A stretch of DNA of 64,000 nucleotides from Rhynchopus euleeides (GCA_963210315.1 OY723267.1:1674001-1738000), one strand, 5' to 3'. Counted from the first letter of the stretch, positions 21,537 to 35,800 are shown. The notes: generated from the sequence alone by a model not told the origin. Program-made: numbers and translations.

Positions 21537-22220
21537 ACGCCTGGCTCCTGACTGGGGAACAACGCCGGGTTTTGGCTGGAAAAACCGAAAAAGGGGCAGG
21601 TGTCCGGAGGATTCATCCTCATCCCCCACTAGAATACCACCTGATCCCGAAAAACTTCACCCAGAAAAACCTGTGGGGAAAAAATCCCACCTAAAAAACC
21701 CAAGGAGAAAAAAAAAATCCCCTCCCTATAAAAACCCTAAGAGAAAAAAACTGCAATCCTGAATCGGGACTTGGACTCCACATTTAGCTTCATACTTGGC
21801 ATGGGGGGGGTTTTTTTTTTCCCCCACTAAAACTTGGGGGACTCGGTTCTGCTGTGCCCCAGGCGGGGAGGGTCTTGGGTTCGACCATACCATCAGATTG
21901 GTCCAGCAGAGTTCAGTACCTCCGCCTCTCTTCAGAGGGGCCGTTCAAAACATGATGTCTCCGGACAACACCCCCTCGCAATACAAGCTTCTCATCCTCC
22001 CTTCTGAAGTCAACTCCCCCCCCCCCTTTTCCCGCAAACCCACTACCCACCCCCGTCTTACCTTCGGATGCTTCACTTCGGCCCCAGTACCCCCCCCCCT
22101 CCTCTAAGTCGCGTCACTCCCACTTCGTCTCCTACAGAACACCCTCCCCGTTACCCCACCAGCCTCCCTCCGAATGAAACCAGCGTTGTCGCTCTATGCA
22201 CCCCCTCCCCCCCATTTCAA

Positions 22221-22260
22221 GGAGATTTACTTTTCCATTCCCTCTCGACGATCAAACCCC
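22221..22260 (+). repeat. dispersed 40-bp repeat, partner at 39336
   Basis: GGAGATTTACTTTTCCATTC followed by CTCTCGACGATCAA and a C run. The block at 39336-39380 has one substitution and a C run in the same place. Confidence 0.75.
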
Positions 22261-25200
22261 CCCTTTCAAACAACTCATCCCAACAAGACACACCTCATCA
22301 CCCCAACACACCCACACATCCAGTCACCCCACCTGACCCAACCTTGGAGCAACTATACGCAGTGGGGAGCACTCAAGGTGTTCGGTGTGTTCGGCACCAC
22401 TTCGAAATTTTGTTCCTCGTGTGTGCCGATTGCAGTGGACCCTCTCTTGTGGGAGAAAGGGCGTTCATCAGAAAGATTGGTGCGGTGTCTGTGGAGCTAT
22501 TCAAGATAGATTGTGATCGTGAAAATACAAAAAAAATTGGCACGCAACGGTATTGCCGAAACACCCCCCTTGAAAATACAGGGGAGTCTACTGTGAGTCT
22601 CCCTCTCTCTCTCTCTTTTCAGGAGAGAGCGACCCGTGCCACCAGTCATGCCTTTTGGTTGTTGTCAGTGCAGGTCTGTGGGGCTGCTGTATGCCAACGC
22701 AGTGGGCTGGTGGCAGGTTTTACTCACCATGATGAAGTCTATCTCTCACACTCTCACCAGAGCCTCTCCAGCAGAGGCCCTCATTTTAGTCTATTTTTCT
22801 CCAGGTCTCCGACACACCACCACCCTGCAAATAAATGAGCAGCGTGTGCAGGTGGGGGAGGCAGGCTTGCTTCCCCTGGACCCACCCGCTGCGACACTGC
22901 ATATTGACCCCACATCCCACTCCCTACCCCCACCCCCGTACTTTTCCAACCCCTCCCCACCCCACTCCCGATTTAGAGTGAAGGGAAATGTCACAACTCT
23001 GTGTCTTCCTTTGTTCTCTGCTTTACCCCCTCGCCCCCACCCCGCAGGAGATGATCCCTGGAGGGAGTTATGGTGATTTGCCCTCAGAGTCTCGGAGAGC
23101 GGGAAAGGGGGGGGGGGTGATGAGGGGAGGGTGGTAGGGTCTGCTTTGCGCCCACCCCCACCCCCACCCCCCCTCCTCCTCCTCCCCCCAACCCCCACCT
23201 GGTGAAGGCTCACCACCCACATATTGGAATTTTTTGCCGTATTTTTTTTGTTGTTTGCCCTCATCCCACCCCATCCCCATCCCAGAGTGCAGGGGAGGCC
23301 GTTCCCCCTTTGGTTTCATTTTCTTCTATTTCGCTTCCCCATCCCCCTCGTCTTCCTGGTGTGGGTGGAACGGTGGAGGCAGGCTGTCGGGAGAGGGGGC
23401 AGGGGGCAGGCATGCAGAATGAAGCAAAATAGGATAAATACGAAGGCTGTGAAGATAATCCCCCCAGGCGCATCGCAAGATAACAAAAGGAGAACTTTTA
23501 ATCCGGCAGGTTGCCCCCTTCATTCGGGAGTGTATCGTGTCCTGCTGGCCATCTTATATTCATACCAATCACCCCACCCCTGCTGCGCCCTGCACACACG
23601 CGCGCCAAGCTCCCCCACCCACCTTCTTCTCTCCCTAGCGGATGCCGCATTGGATGATTCTTTTATCTTTTCTCTGCAAAATCCTTCCCCGACTGTGCTG
23701 CCAGAGGTTTGCCCACATATTTTTTGATGAAGGGTATCGTATGGCGGTGAGGACCGTTTTGGAAAGCTAAAAAAGGAAAGCATAAAAGAACAATAAAGAA
23801 ATGTCATGTCCCCTCGGTGCGAAGTGAGATCATTGTTGGAAGGAAAGGGAACCCTCTCAGGGGGGCTGAGAGGAGCGAAAACATTGTTCAAAAGTGATCA
23901 ATCGGAGAAAAGATTGTCCAAATCGTTCAAGACACACGCCGTGTTTGTTCGGGGTTTTGGTATTGGACATGCGGTGGCATGTTGAGAGCCGTAAACCTAA
24001 AGGAGGGTTTTCCCAGCCAGAACCATTGCAGCGAAGCTTGCATTGCTTTTACTTTTGTGCGGATTGAAGCCCCCCTACTCCAGCATTAAAGGAAACGCCA
24101 GAGAATGGAATCAACGAAACCATGGCGGTGGGGTGGTAGGATCGAATGCGTGTGCTGCTGATTTGGGTGTCACAGGCCTGCGTATCTGTGACACCCAGCG
24201 CATCTGCCCAAAAGGGAAATCGCCAAGCCAGGCGTCACCCCAGACACCTGTTTATACAACCCACCTACGCCCACCCCATCCCCTCCTCCGCTCCCCCTCT
24301 TCGCGTGCAACCCAACCGATTTCGTCTCTCTCAGCCTTCGGGTTGACATCAGCCGTGGCATAGACAGCTTGGCATTCTCACGTCTACTCAAAATTCTGAG
24401 AACCTGCGAGAAGATGTCATATCCAAATGCAGCTTTGTCTGAGTGAGGACAGCAGGAGGGGAGGCACATCACCTGCGTTCTGTGTTTCTGTGTTTCTGCC
24501 TGTCGGTTCCTCGGAAAGAAATGTGCTGGAATGTGCCCGAGCTGTGGAAATAGAAGAAAAAATCGGTCCTTCAAAATGGCCCAAAAATGGTTCAAAACAT
24601 CCGAGGATTGAAATCAGACCATTAGTGGGTCTGAGAAGCGGGTCGGACTGGTTGCGTGACCCACCCACCCACCCCCCACTATACCCTCCTGCACACATGC
24701 AGCAACCCGAAAAATCTACTCAAACAAGCAACCCAGGAACGATAAGTGTGAAATCCGCACCGACGGCAAAACCGTGCCCCTGACTCCGTCCTTGTGTGGA
24801 TGGAGGTTTTGTCTCTCGCCATCTCGGTGCCACCGCGCCCCATCTTGTGCACACCACTCACCTTTGTTCAAGAGCATCTCCCACCCCCAGCTTCACTTCC
24901 CATGATTTTAAATCGGTTCATGCCATCTATTGAGGTTTCTTCACTGCGCGTGCCGAATAGGCGCGTTTTATTGATGGATTCCTCCGGATTCCTCCTATTT
25001 TTGTGGGGAAAAACACACCCCTTCCTTGGGAAACAAACAGCGGCAACTTCAAAGCCTGCAGGAGGGGGGGGCGAACTGGCACACCGCAATCTATTGTTTT
25101 GTGAGAAGCGGTCTCAGTGTGGTTGGCCTGGCGGCGAGGTGGAAAAATAGGGCATTCGAGTATAGGGGGGGGGGGTGAGGGTTGTGACACCAGTCTCTGG

Positions 25201-28195
25201 AATACACTGCCATTCAAACGGCAGTGGGTGTTGATTTTCAATTCGAAATGCGCTTGGTGTGTCTGATGTTCTGCCAAACATGTTGGTCGTCAACACAGCC
25301 CCGAGAGCTGATGGATTCTGCGGGGGATTCTCTGCAGGAAGTGATTGAAGAACGAAATTGGATCTCATACAGCCGGGCTCGTTGTGTGCGAACAACGACC
25401 CCACAGACCAGACTGTATCAAGCCAGACCAGACTGCATGCTGAAAAAAAATTCGGCAGCCAACCAATAACAGAAACAACTTATCGAATTGGCCATGTAGA
25501 AGTCGGCCACAACCATCTCAAAAAGTTTAGAGTGTGGGGATGGTGCGGGGAACCCCCTTCCCCCGTCACACAGCCCCCCCTCGAACCCCCAGAGGGTTCA
25601 CCCGATTGCATGAGACTGTGAGGTCCTTCGCGCATCATCCAGAGGGCTATGCCCTCAGCTACTACCACAATGCGATTCAGAAAGAGGTATGAACGAGAAA
25701 GGTGGCGATGGTGACAGCCCTTCGGGGTACCGGCTGCGCTGTTCGTTTGAAACAGAACAAGAGATTGAACGAAACTTATATTCTGCATATCAAGTGTATC
25801 CCCAGGAGACGCCGGCTAGACGGCAGTGAATCTGACACACCCCCGAGGGGGAGCTGTTGCTGCACTACTCGGGATAAGAATTGAAGGGAAATCGGTCATT
25901 TTTTCGCAGAGGTCGCCAATAAAAACACAGCCCAGCGTCTCTATGGTGGGCTTTCGCGTGGTGCATGTTCTTTTTTTGCACATGATGCTCAGCACGCAAC
26001 AAGAAACGTCGGTATTCATCCCCCGCCCTCCAGCCGAACACATCACTAGAATCTCTGGAGACTACCTGCACCCTCCTTTGTTTTGCGTTCTTCTGGACAA
26101 CACCCAGCTCTCCACCCCACCCCCACCCCGTGCATAAGATTGCGTTCTTCTGACGCGTGGGAGTCACCTGGAGGAGATGGTGGAAAAACGACGGAGTGCA
26201 CAGCGAAGGGGGGTGTGTACGAAGTTGAAAAAAAATACACGCCAAAAAAAGCGACAAATCCAGGTGATCCATCCCGTCGACTTGCAGCAGAGTCTGTCGC
26301 AAAAACAAAAGAGACTGTCGCCCTTCTCCGTGTATTTTTTTTGGAATTCTCTTGTGATCCTTTTTGGTCTTTTTTTGCGAACACCAGCTGCACCCCACCT
26401 CTTTTTTTTGTTACTCTGCATGGATTTGGATGCCTGCCCCCCCCCACCCCCCACCCGTCCTATCCGAATTATTGACTTTGCGTGATGTATAGGGACTTCT
26501 GTCCAGGAGGACACACCGGGAACTGTGGGGGAGGTGTATAGAAGCAGGCAGGGACGGTGTGGGTGTGTGTGGGTGCGTATGGCAGTGGGGGATCATCAGA
26601 GAGCTTGCTCGGTGAGACCAACACACCTCACTGCACCACACAGGAGGGCCGGCGTGTGTTTATACCAGGGTTGTTTGACCCGCCGCCACACCACCGCCCC
26701 TGCCTTCCTCGAGTCCCTCCTTCCCGTCCCCTCTCTCCTCTTCCCCTGAAGGAAAGTCCCCGTTGCGAATGCAGTTGGCGAGGCCTGTGTGTGTGTGTCT
26801 GTGAAAATTATCACGCGAGGGAGGGGTGCGACGCCCCTGCTTCTTTTTGGGGGGCCTGGACCTTGCAACTCCCTCACTCACCCCCCTCTCCCCGCACCGC
26901 TTCGTCATACAGGGAGGTGTGTGCAAATAGTGGTGGGGGGTGGGGTGGGGTCTGTTCCGGTAAACCAATTTGAGGCAGATTATCATTGATCTGTTGTCGC
27001 GGTATTTTTTTGCTGTCGCTTCTTGCGTTGTGCGTACCGAAGAACTGCACCCACCAGAAAGGCTTTTTTTTGGCTGTTGAATCAACAGGGTGTCCTTCCC
27101 CGCCCCCCCCCCCCCGAAAAAGATCCCTCCTTTGTAATTCTCCAACCCCCCCCCCCCCTCGAGCGCAAAAAATTACGAACACCTGACTATTTTTTGCAGT
27201 CGCCAGTTCCTGGCTCCTCGCTAAAGAAGTGTTCCTACCCTGCATGCAGTCCACAACAACCAGCGCGTCGACATCTGGGAAGGTAGGGGATGGGGGGAGG
27301 GGAGGGGAATGCACTTTGGGGCTTCCCTCAATGCCGCGTCAAAAGAATATCAGCAGGCACATTGCCACGCTTTTCGAAATCTGACGGGCTGGGATGGGAA
27401 TCCACATTTTTTTTGCAACATTTTACCTCCCCATCTGCCCCACCCCCGGCGCATCCCCAAGCCCTGTATGCATCTCCAGTGGAGGGGTCGGTCGTCCCTC
27501 TCTCTTTATCTTTGTGTCTCTTTCACATCGCGCCGCTGGCGTGCTGCACCCCTGAAGGTCCAGCCAACACATTGCCAGCCAGCCAAACCAAACGGTGGAG
27601 ACGTGGTGAAGGAACCCGCTTTTCTCGTTGGAGCTCCAGCCTCTCAACACGACAACCCTCCCCTGGCAGGCCTCAGCAGGAGGTATTGCCAGGATCAAGG
27701 GAACCTGAGGAAGCGAGCCTCAGGCCTGACGAGAAAGTACCCCCGCACACGCACACCCTCTCTGTTTAGTGTGCATCTGTGGCGTGCCGACCCCCCTCCC
27801 CCCCTCCAAGTGTGAGTATCCCCGTGAAAGAATGCTCGCAGTCCCAGCAGGTCTCCCTCCCTCCTCCCCTTCTCTGCTTCTGTAAACCTTTGTCTTTACC
27901 TTTTTTTTCTCCACTTCACTGCCCCTCTACCCCTCCCCCCCTTTCGCCACCCTTCCCCTGAAATGCGGATCGTCGCAGTACCCCTACCTCGATCTCCTCA
28001 GACCGTCCTTTCCTTGGACTCCTGGTCTTCATGTCCGCTGATACTAGCTTTCTGACTTTGTCCGTCCCCCTACCCACCGCCCCCCCCACCCACAGACGTC
28101 TTTTTTTTGTTCGGTTTGGAACAGGGTTTCGGGAGGGAAGGAGCGCATGTGGGGGGGGGTGGGGGGGGGGGTGGGATGATAAAAAATCGTTCAAA

Positions 28196-29662
28196 GGGGG
28201 GTGTCGATTTTTTCCGTTTTTTTCCGTTTTTTCCTTTTTTTTCGTTTTTTCCGCCTGTGGGCGCTGGCTGCGACTTGGTCAAAAATCGACGAAAAAAATC
28301 CGGAAAAAAAACAGAAAACGAAAAAACGGAAAATCCCAAAATCGACACCCTGATTTTCCGTTTTTTTCCGTTTTTTTCCCAGCACCAGAAACAGGCAGGG
28401 TTGTCGTAAGACCGGCGTGCCAAGAGGGAGGTGCTCGCATTTTTTTTTTGGGGGGTCCAGAATGGGTCGTTTTTGGACATTTGAGCCCACTGCGAGCAGT
28501 GCCGGGTCCCGGAAACGCTGTTTCAAACGCTCAAAAGGGGAGGCGGTGGGCACCAGAACCCAGTAAATTTACCACAAATGGTCCCACCCACAAACGGGTT
28601 ACCCCCTACCTCTAGGGGTTCCCCCCACCCACAAATGGGATACCCCCTACCTCTAGGGGTTCCCCCCAGCCACAAATGGGTTACCCCCTGCCTCTAGGGG
28701 TTCCCCCCACCCACAAACGGGTTACCCCCTACCTCTAGGGGTTCCCCCCACCCACAAATGGGTTACCCCCTACCTCTAGGGGTTCCCCCCAGCCACAAAT
28801 GGGTTACCCCCTACCTCTAGGGGTTCCCCCCACCCACAAACGGGTTACCCCCTGCCTCTAGGGGTTCCCCCCAGCCACAAATGTCTTACCCCTTGCCTCT
28901 AGGGGTTCCCCCCAGCCACAAATGGGTTACCCCCTGCCTCTAGGGGTTCCCCCCACCCACAAATAGGTTGCCCCCTACCTCTAGAGGTTCCCCCCAGCCA
29001 CTAATGGGTTGCCCCCGACCTCTAGAGGTTCCCCCCAGCCACCAATGGGTTGCCACCTACCTCTAGAGGTTCCCCCCAGTCACTAATGGGTTGCCACCTA
29101 CCTCTAGAGGTTCCCCCCAGCCACTAATGGGTTGCCACCTACCTCTAGAGGTTCCCCCCAGTCACTAACGGGTTGCCACCTACCTCTAGAGGTTCCCCCC
29201 AGCCACCAATAGGTTGCCCCCTACCTCTAGAGGTTCCCCCCAGCCACCCCCGCCCCCCCCCCCCCCCATGACTTCATCCCGTCCCCACCCAAAGCTCAAG
29301 CTTCCTGGACACGCTCGTTTGAGCAATCTGGAATCTGTAGAAGGCTCGCCGTGTAGGCGGCCTTGGCTATTTTGCCGGCTTGCTGGTCTGCGGCCCAGGA
29401 TGCGCCTGCAGCGCCGTGTTGTCCCACGTTCTTGAGGCACGAAGCTTGAGGATTCTCTGGCAGATATGTTCACGATGTCATTCACGTCTCAACGGGTTCT
29501 TCGGGTGTCCCATTCAAAAAAACACCCGAAAAATATGACGACTTTGCTAAACTGGACCCAACTCCCCATACTCTTTTTTTTGCCATTTTTCAGCATTTTC
29601 CCCCGATTTTTCGGTTTTTTTTTTTGAAAAAATTTATTTTTTGTCCAGAATCGACACCCCCC
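28196..29662. mobile_element. candidate inverted-repeat element carrying a 41-bp satellite, 1.47 kb
   Basis: GGGGGGTGTCGATT at 28196-28209 is inverted at 29649-29662. The left arm has repeated TTTTTTTCCG and CGGAAAA words and a second internal AATCGACACC (28342); the right arm has CCGATTTTTCGG-type A/T blocks. The tandem satellite lies between. No protein is visible and no clear target duplication was found, so the boundaries are less certain than for the other elements. Confidence 0.5.
28579..29248 (+). repeat. 41-bp tandem satellite, about 16 copies
   Basis: Each unit has CCACAAATGGGTTACCCCC, then CTCTAGGGGTTCCCCCCA. Period checked at CCCCCCA positions 28621, 28662 and 28703. There are two blocks: about nine copies ending CTCTAGGGG with CACAAATGGGTTACC, then about seven with CTCTAGAGG and CACTAATGGGTTGCC, where CCTCTAGAGG is fully palindromic. 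It ends in a pure C run. Spacers are not unique, so it is not a CRISPR array. Confidence 0.95.
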
Positions 29663-32600
29663 AAAATCTTCGAAAAAGCCGAAATCACTAGCAAAGGACC
29701 CTCTCTCTCTTTCTCACACGGGGGGAAGGGGGGGGGGAAGAGGAGGGGGGACCAGACACTCCCTACCTTCTCTTCCATCTCCTCTGCCCCGACCCCCTCT
29801 CCTGCACGCCTTTCAGAAGGGTTTGCATCAGATCTTGCTATGTGATTCTTGTTGGCTACTGAAAGTAAATGTATGGCTCGTGATCAGATCACACCTTCAG
29901 GTCAGGTCAACGAGGGCAGTTCAGTCACCCTTCCCTGGTTCTACATTGTTCGGTATTCACGTTAGTCTGTTGCCGAGTCTCAACGTAGAAATGGCAGTGC
30001 AGCTTGCAGCCCTTTTTCGGCTGAGATGGCACTGCCCAACCAAGGCTTTTGAACTGCGTTTCACAAAAGATGGATGGTCCCAAATATTGCCTCCACAGCC
30101 AGCAAGCTTATGGCGTGACTGAATGTGTCTCTTCTGCGTGTGAAGTATCTCGGTATCTCAGAGTCCCGTTCAAATCGTTCAAAACAACACCCTTCCCAAA
30201 AAGAGAATGCAATCAGATGCCCGCAGCCCCTTGATGGGGTTGCGCTCGGGATACTCTCAGAGGCTGTGGTTGTCGATAGCAGGGTACGTGTTACCCAAGG
30301 GGGACAAAAAGGTTGGTTGCAATCAAATCGAGGAGGTTCGTGCCTAAATGAAAGAAGTGTGCTGGGGTATGGAAAAGTAGGGCAAAAAAATTCCCGCCCG
30401 TTGAATAATAGTGTCAGTTGCAACACGGGGCGGTGTGCAGGGTTTGTTCGGCGATCACCTCCTGCTGGCTCATCGAGCCAGGCCATCGGGAGACGTGTAA
30501 AATAAACGTTGCGGCATTTCTCATTCATCAGGAAGAGGTCGAGGGGTTCTTGGCAATCCCGACCCTGCTTCAGCGAGGCTTACTATGGCCGTTGCAAACC
30601 ATCTATTCCATATTTATGGTGCACAGGCACTCCGATCTGCAGGCACAGTGGGCGTGAGGTTGCAGGCACCTGCCCTGGGCTGTGAGACGGGATGCGCCAG
30701 GTGCACATGTGAGGGGGCCTTTCTGCGCTGCTGTTTCACTCCACGCAGGGGGGTGGTGTGCTGTGTCGTTCGTATGTGTGTCGTTTTTCAGGATTGAATG
30801 GCGATCAGACGAAAAGCCCATTGAGGGTGCGGGGAATTCAGATAGAGCGGTTCTGGCCAGATGGGTCGTTGTGCAACACTTTTTCTGAAAAAACGACGGC
30901 TTGGGCCGAAATTATTTCGTCGCTTGCATGTTTCAAGTCACCGGCACTACAGTGCACGAACAACGGCTCGCGCATTCATAAAATAGACAAGTTCCATGTT
31001 GCACCGCACCGCCCAGGTCACTCAGCAAGGCTCTTCTTTTGGTGAGCTCCATCGCAATGTCCCCCTGCAGAGCTGTGGGTTTGCTTGCAGGAATATTCGC
31101 CCCTCTCTGCTGTGCGCTTACGTCGCGACAGGAGGTGGGTGGCCCTTTGTTTTTTTGCATACACGAAGTGTGATTGGAAACTATTCGACAGGACGGCAGC
31201 CGGATGTGGTCTATTGATTATTTTGTGTGTTGCCCACAGCTCCCCCATCCATCATCATCACACCCCGTGCGCCATCAGATTTCGGGTGGCTGCGTTCAAC
31301 AAAATAGACCACAAGGCTGCCTGTTGCATTGGTTTACACACAGTGTCCAGCCCCTTTCTTTTGATGGCTTGGCTCAAAGGAATAATAGGTGATCCATCTT
31401 CAGCTCCATGCCTTTAATGTAGATCCCCACACTCCACAAATGAGTGTGGTATCCAATCCTGCTCGTCACTCAAAACACATCCCGCAGGCTTGCCCATTTA
31501 TTTTCCAGCCCAGGTATGGATGACAACGCAACTACGAAAACATTATGCAACTCTGAAATGTGATCGCATGACCCCCATGGATACGAAACGTTCAAATGTT
31601 GCCTCCAGTGGGTGTCTGAACACGGGGAAAGGAACGCAGGTGAACCAATACGCCTCTCAAAGCATACAAGTGGGCCACATAACTATCACGGTGTGGTTGC
31701 ACCCCAAGCGGGGCGACGGGTGCCAAGTTAGAACAGTCGGAGCCCTCCAGCAAGATAGTGGCGACCGCTGACATGACAAAAAAACAGGAATCCCGACGGG
31801 TTCCTACCTTCTACTGTTTCGAGCTGCCGGTGCCCTTCATCCTTCCTCTGGGATTGGTTGAAGGTGTCGGCAGACATTACTACTGTTCATTCTGTGCGAT
31901 CGAAAGAGCACCCTTCCCGGTCTCTTTCTCGTGGGGGCATCCTTTCGCCCCCCTCCCCCCTCCCGTCTGATATGCTGATTCGGTTCGATTCTACTTCCTG
32001 GACTAGAAAGAACAAAACGAAACCGTGAGTTTTCTCTCTCTCTCTCTCTCTCTCTCCCGCCTCCCCTCCCTGCCTCCCCGCGCCTAATGCACACCCCATC
32101 CACCCCGCTGCCCCTTCCCTGCAAACATCACCCACATGCCTTCCCCCGCCATGATTACGTTTCGGTGTGTACTTTCTCTCTCTCTTTATATTTTGCCACA
32201 CTTGACTTCTGCATAGGTCCATAGGTTTGATGACGAAAAAAAAACACAGTGGTTTTGGATTGAGAAGCGTGCATGACCTGAGTTTGATTCAGGTCATGGC
32301 TCGAAACTACGCCTGTCTGTTCCTTGCGGATATGTGATTATGCATGATCGCTGTGCACCTCAGATATTCCACAGGAGAGTGTCCCCCTCCCCTAGTGCCT
32401 TGTCTGGCGGAATTTTCCGTATCTCTCTTCTATTATGTCATGCTACGTGCATTCCGAGCATTCTGTCTCAGCAAGTGCATGCCTACTCTGGAGAGCATCT
32501 GTGCAGAGCAACATTCAACATTGATGCGAGTTGGTCCGGCTGTCCCGGGCACCACCACTATAGGAAGGGACGGGTGGACCACCTTGTGCACACACACACT

Positions 32601-32742
32601 CCCCCCTCCCCTCCCCTCCCCTACTGTGCCGCGCACGGGGGGTGGGGGAGGAGGAGGTGGGTGTGTGTGGGGGGGCAAGTGAGGTTGCCACCAGCCTGCG
32701 TATCTTGCCTCATTATGTTTTGGCTGACCTCCTCCTTTTTTC
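29663..32742. other. gene-free intergenic DNA
   Basis: No protein-like frame of useful length. A short (TC)n tract lies at 32034-32056. A 10-bp stem hairpin CATGACCTGA/TCAGGTCATG lies near 32271-32298, with a T-loop-like GTTTGATT between its arms. CCCCTC repeats are near 32600. The last 20 bases before 32743 are T-rich. Confidence 0.5.
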
Positions 32743-32814
32743 ATACCGTATACGTAAATATTATGGAACGGGCCCATTTTTGCCCGGTCCGTTCCATAAT
32801 ATTTACGTTCCAAA

Positions 32815-35800
32815 ATGATAATCAGGCACCTCAAGTGCCTGACCTGGAACTGCAACGGACTCACCGAGGCAAAAAGGGCGGAGCTCCAGCACCACCTCGC
32901 AACCCAGCGGTATGACGTAGTGCATCTGCAGGAACTCCGAGCAGCACAGGGGGGGGACCCCAAGTTCCCGGGCTACTCCGTCTTTCTCCGACGCCGCACC
33001 CAGAAGCGCTGTAAGGGGACGCTCACCTCCGGAGGCGGGATCGCAACCCTAGTGCGGGAGGACCTACACGCGACTCTTATTGCCACCGCACCAAACGCCA
33101 GTGTGACCGAGACCCTCACGGTGCGCGTCACGGGGCCAGAAAGCGCTATCACCTTCACCAATGTATACCGCCCCTCGGGAGTCGGCACTAGCAACGACCC
33201 ACGCCGCGACGACTTCTCTACATCCCTGCTACCACACACGCCGGAGTCCATCATCGCCGGCGACTTCAACATCCACAACCGTGCCTGGGATAAACATGCG
33301 CGCTGCGACGACAAGGGAACAGACCTGTACCACTGGTCCCTCCTCAACGGCATGTCGCTGTGCAACGACCCTGACCACCCCACACGCATGCGCCGCGACT
33401 CCAAGTCCTCGCCGGACATTGTCTTCGCCCACTACGAGCTGGGGGAGGTCACCTGGAATACCCTAGACCAGTGGCAGTCCGATCACTTCGCCATACAATA
33501 CACCGTCCCCTTTGCACGAACGCCAGCTGCAGCCACACACCCGGCAGCTAAAGCCCGCCAACTATGGAACTGGGCAGCGGCAGACTGGCCCGCATTCACT
33601 GAGGAGCTGGAACGGCTGTCACGCAAAGTGACGAAGTGGAATGACCCGAAGGAATCCTTCCACAAGTGGCTGGGACTGGTACGCACGGTCGCAGCCAAAC
33701 ACATCCCGACGAAGCGAAGCTCTCGCCCCCGCAAGCGGTGGTTCACAAGCAAGGTGAAACGTGCGATACGGGCGCGGAACGAGGAATCGCGCAGACACGC
33801 CCAGACCGCACACCTGTCCCAGGACGACTACGACAAGCTGGACAAGCTGACCACCGACGCCACCAACGCCGTCCTCGAAGCAAAGCGCACAACCTGGGAA
33901 ACCAGGTGCCAGGCCGCGAGCACCAGCAGCGACCTCGGCGCCACCTTCCGGCTTGTGCGAGAACTCGACGGCCGCAAAATCCAACAGGCTGCCTTCCCAC
34001 TTGTCGACGGAGGGGTCCCGGTGACCGACCCCAAAGCTAAGGCGGACCTCCTCTGCAGCCACTACGCCAAGATCAGCGAAGGAAGCGACCAACAGCCACA
34101 AGCAGCACACACCCCGCAGCATGCGAATGACCAGACACCCCCCGAGCTCTCAGCTGCCGAAGACGACTTCTCCAAAGAGGAGCTGAACGCGGCTCTATCC
34201 GAACTGCAGGAGCGGAAATCCCCAGGGCCTGACGACCTCAACAACGAGCTGCTGATGCATCTGGGCCCCCAGGCACGGCAGGGACTCCTGCATGTGCTCA
34301 ACCTGTCGTGGAACAGCGGCATCCTCCCCGACGCGTGGACACGAGCAGTCATCATCCCGATCCTGAAACCGGGGAAGCCAGCAACGGCAGCGTCCTCGTA
34401 CCGACCAATCGCGCTCACCAGCACAGCGTGCAAGGTGCTAGAAAAAATGGTGAAGAGGCGCATGGAGCAGCTCATGCTCGACGACGCCTACCCACAGGTG
34501 GAGGGGCACTGCGCGAACCAGGCAGGGTTCCAGCGGCTGAGATCGACAACCGACCAACTAGCCTACATCACCCAAACAGCGACGGACGCCCTCTCCTCCG
34601 GAAAGGCAGCTGTCACCCTGTACTTCGACCTCGAGAAAGCCTTCGACAAGGTCAGCAAGCACGCAGTCATCAACAGTGTCAGACGGAAGGGCTTCCCCCC
34701 GAAATTCACCAGATGGCTACACAACTACCTCAGCAACCGCCGAGCCGCCGCACAGGTGCACGGGGTAAGAAGCGACTACTACGACTTCAACAACGGGTCC
34801 CGCAGGGAACAGTGCTCTCGCCCCTGCTCTTCAACTGCGTGATGGACGATGTATCTCGAGCCATCACCGCCTCCCCTAACATCCACCCAGCGGTGTTCGC
34901 AGATGACATCGCAGTACTCGTCGTCGGGGACAACTACACTGAAGCCCTAAGCACCGCACAGGGCGTCATATCCACACTCGCCGCCGAAATCCCACTCCAC
35001 GGGCTGCAGCTCTCCCCCAGTAAATGCTGCTACACGCTGATGGGAACGACGCCCGCAGCGTTGGGCGAGCACAGACGCATGGAGCTCCCAGACGGCACCC
35101 CCCTCCAGCACGAATCGACAGCGAAGTACCTCGGGGTCTACATCGATGCCTGCCACACGATGACAGACCACGTCGACCACGTCGTGACCACCTGCATGCG
35201 ACGCCTGAGCATTCTGCGTATGTTGGCAGGCACTGACTGGGGCTCAAGTGGAGACACGCTGCGCCAGGCCTACCTGACATATGTCTACCCCATCCTGATG
35301 TACGCCGCCAGCGTCTACACCCCTGGCCTGTCCACGAAGAACCTCAAACGCCTGCGAGATGTCCACCGCATGGCAGCCCTGATCATCACGGGCTGTATGA
35401 AGAACACCAGCACGGCAAAGCTCCTCTGGGAATCACACCTGCGAGACCTCGACCTCGACTTCAAGGTCGCGGTGTGCACAGACCACGAACGCTTCCGCCG
35501 CGTGCCCCACTCCCCAGGATACCGGGCGCAACTAAACACCGGGAACACGGGAGGCAGCTGGCTACATCAGGCACGGAGTCTGGTGAAATCCTCGAAGGTC
35601 GACGGGCGCACCCCCCTGCTGGCCCCCCTGCATGCAGCACACCCCATCCCCCCCTGGGAATGGAACCTGGTGCTGCCACGGGTACACATCCTGGCGACGC
35701 TGCCGGGGCTCACCGCCCCAAAGGCCGCCACCCCGAAAGACACCCTCCGGGACCTGGCAGAGCAGACCATCCAGGCCCTCCCGACATGCGCCTGGCATGT

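Larger units (their letters stand above)
20658..28195. other. 7.5-kb gene-free region
   Basis: No credible gene on either strand. Contents: two G/C hairpin repeats (21263, 21485), A-rich stretches with alternating AAAA and CCC (21580-21760), C runs, TTTT/GGGG blocks, and a 40-bp block shared with 39336. AATCGTTCAA at 23921 and AATCGTTCAAA near 28185 are copies of a motif seen elsewhere in the window. Open frames are Pro/Ser/His-rich and overlap in several frames. Confidence 0.55.

Noticed and set aside
20931-21806. A further element bounded by CAAGTATG inverted motifs around the hairpin dimer
   Set aside because: Only about eight bases match, in inconsistent context and without a target duplication; not enough to call.
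28579-29248. CRISPR-like array
   Set aside because: The 41-bp units are contiguous with no unique spacers and the setting is eukaryotic; it is a satellite.
32271-32298. tRNA or structured RNA from the GACCTGA/TCAGGTC hairpin
   Set aside because: Only one arm with a T-loop-like sequence is present; no cloverleaf can be drawn.
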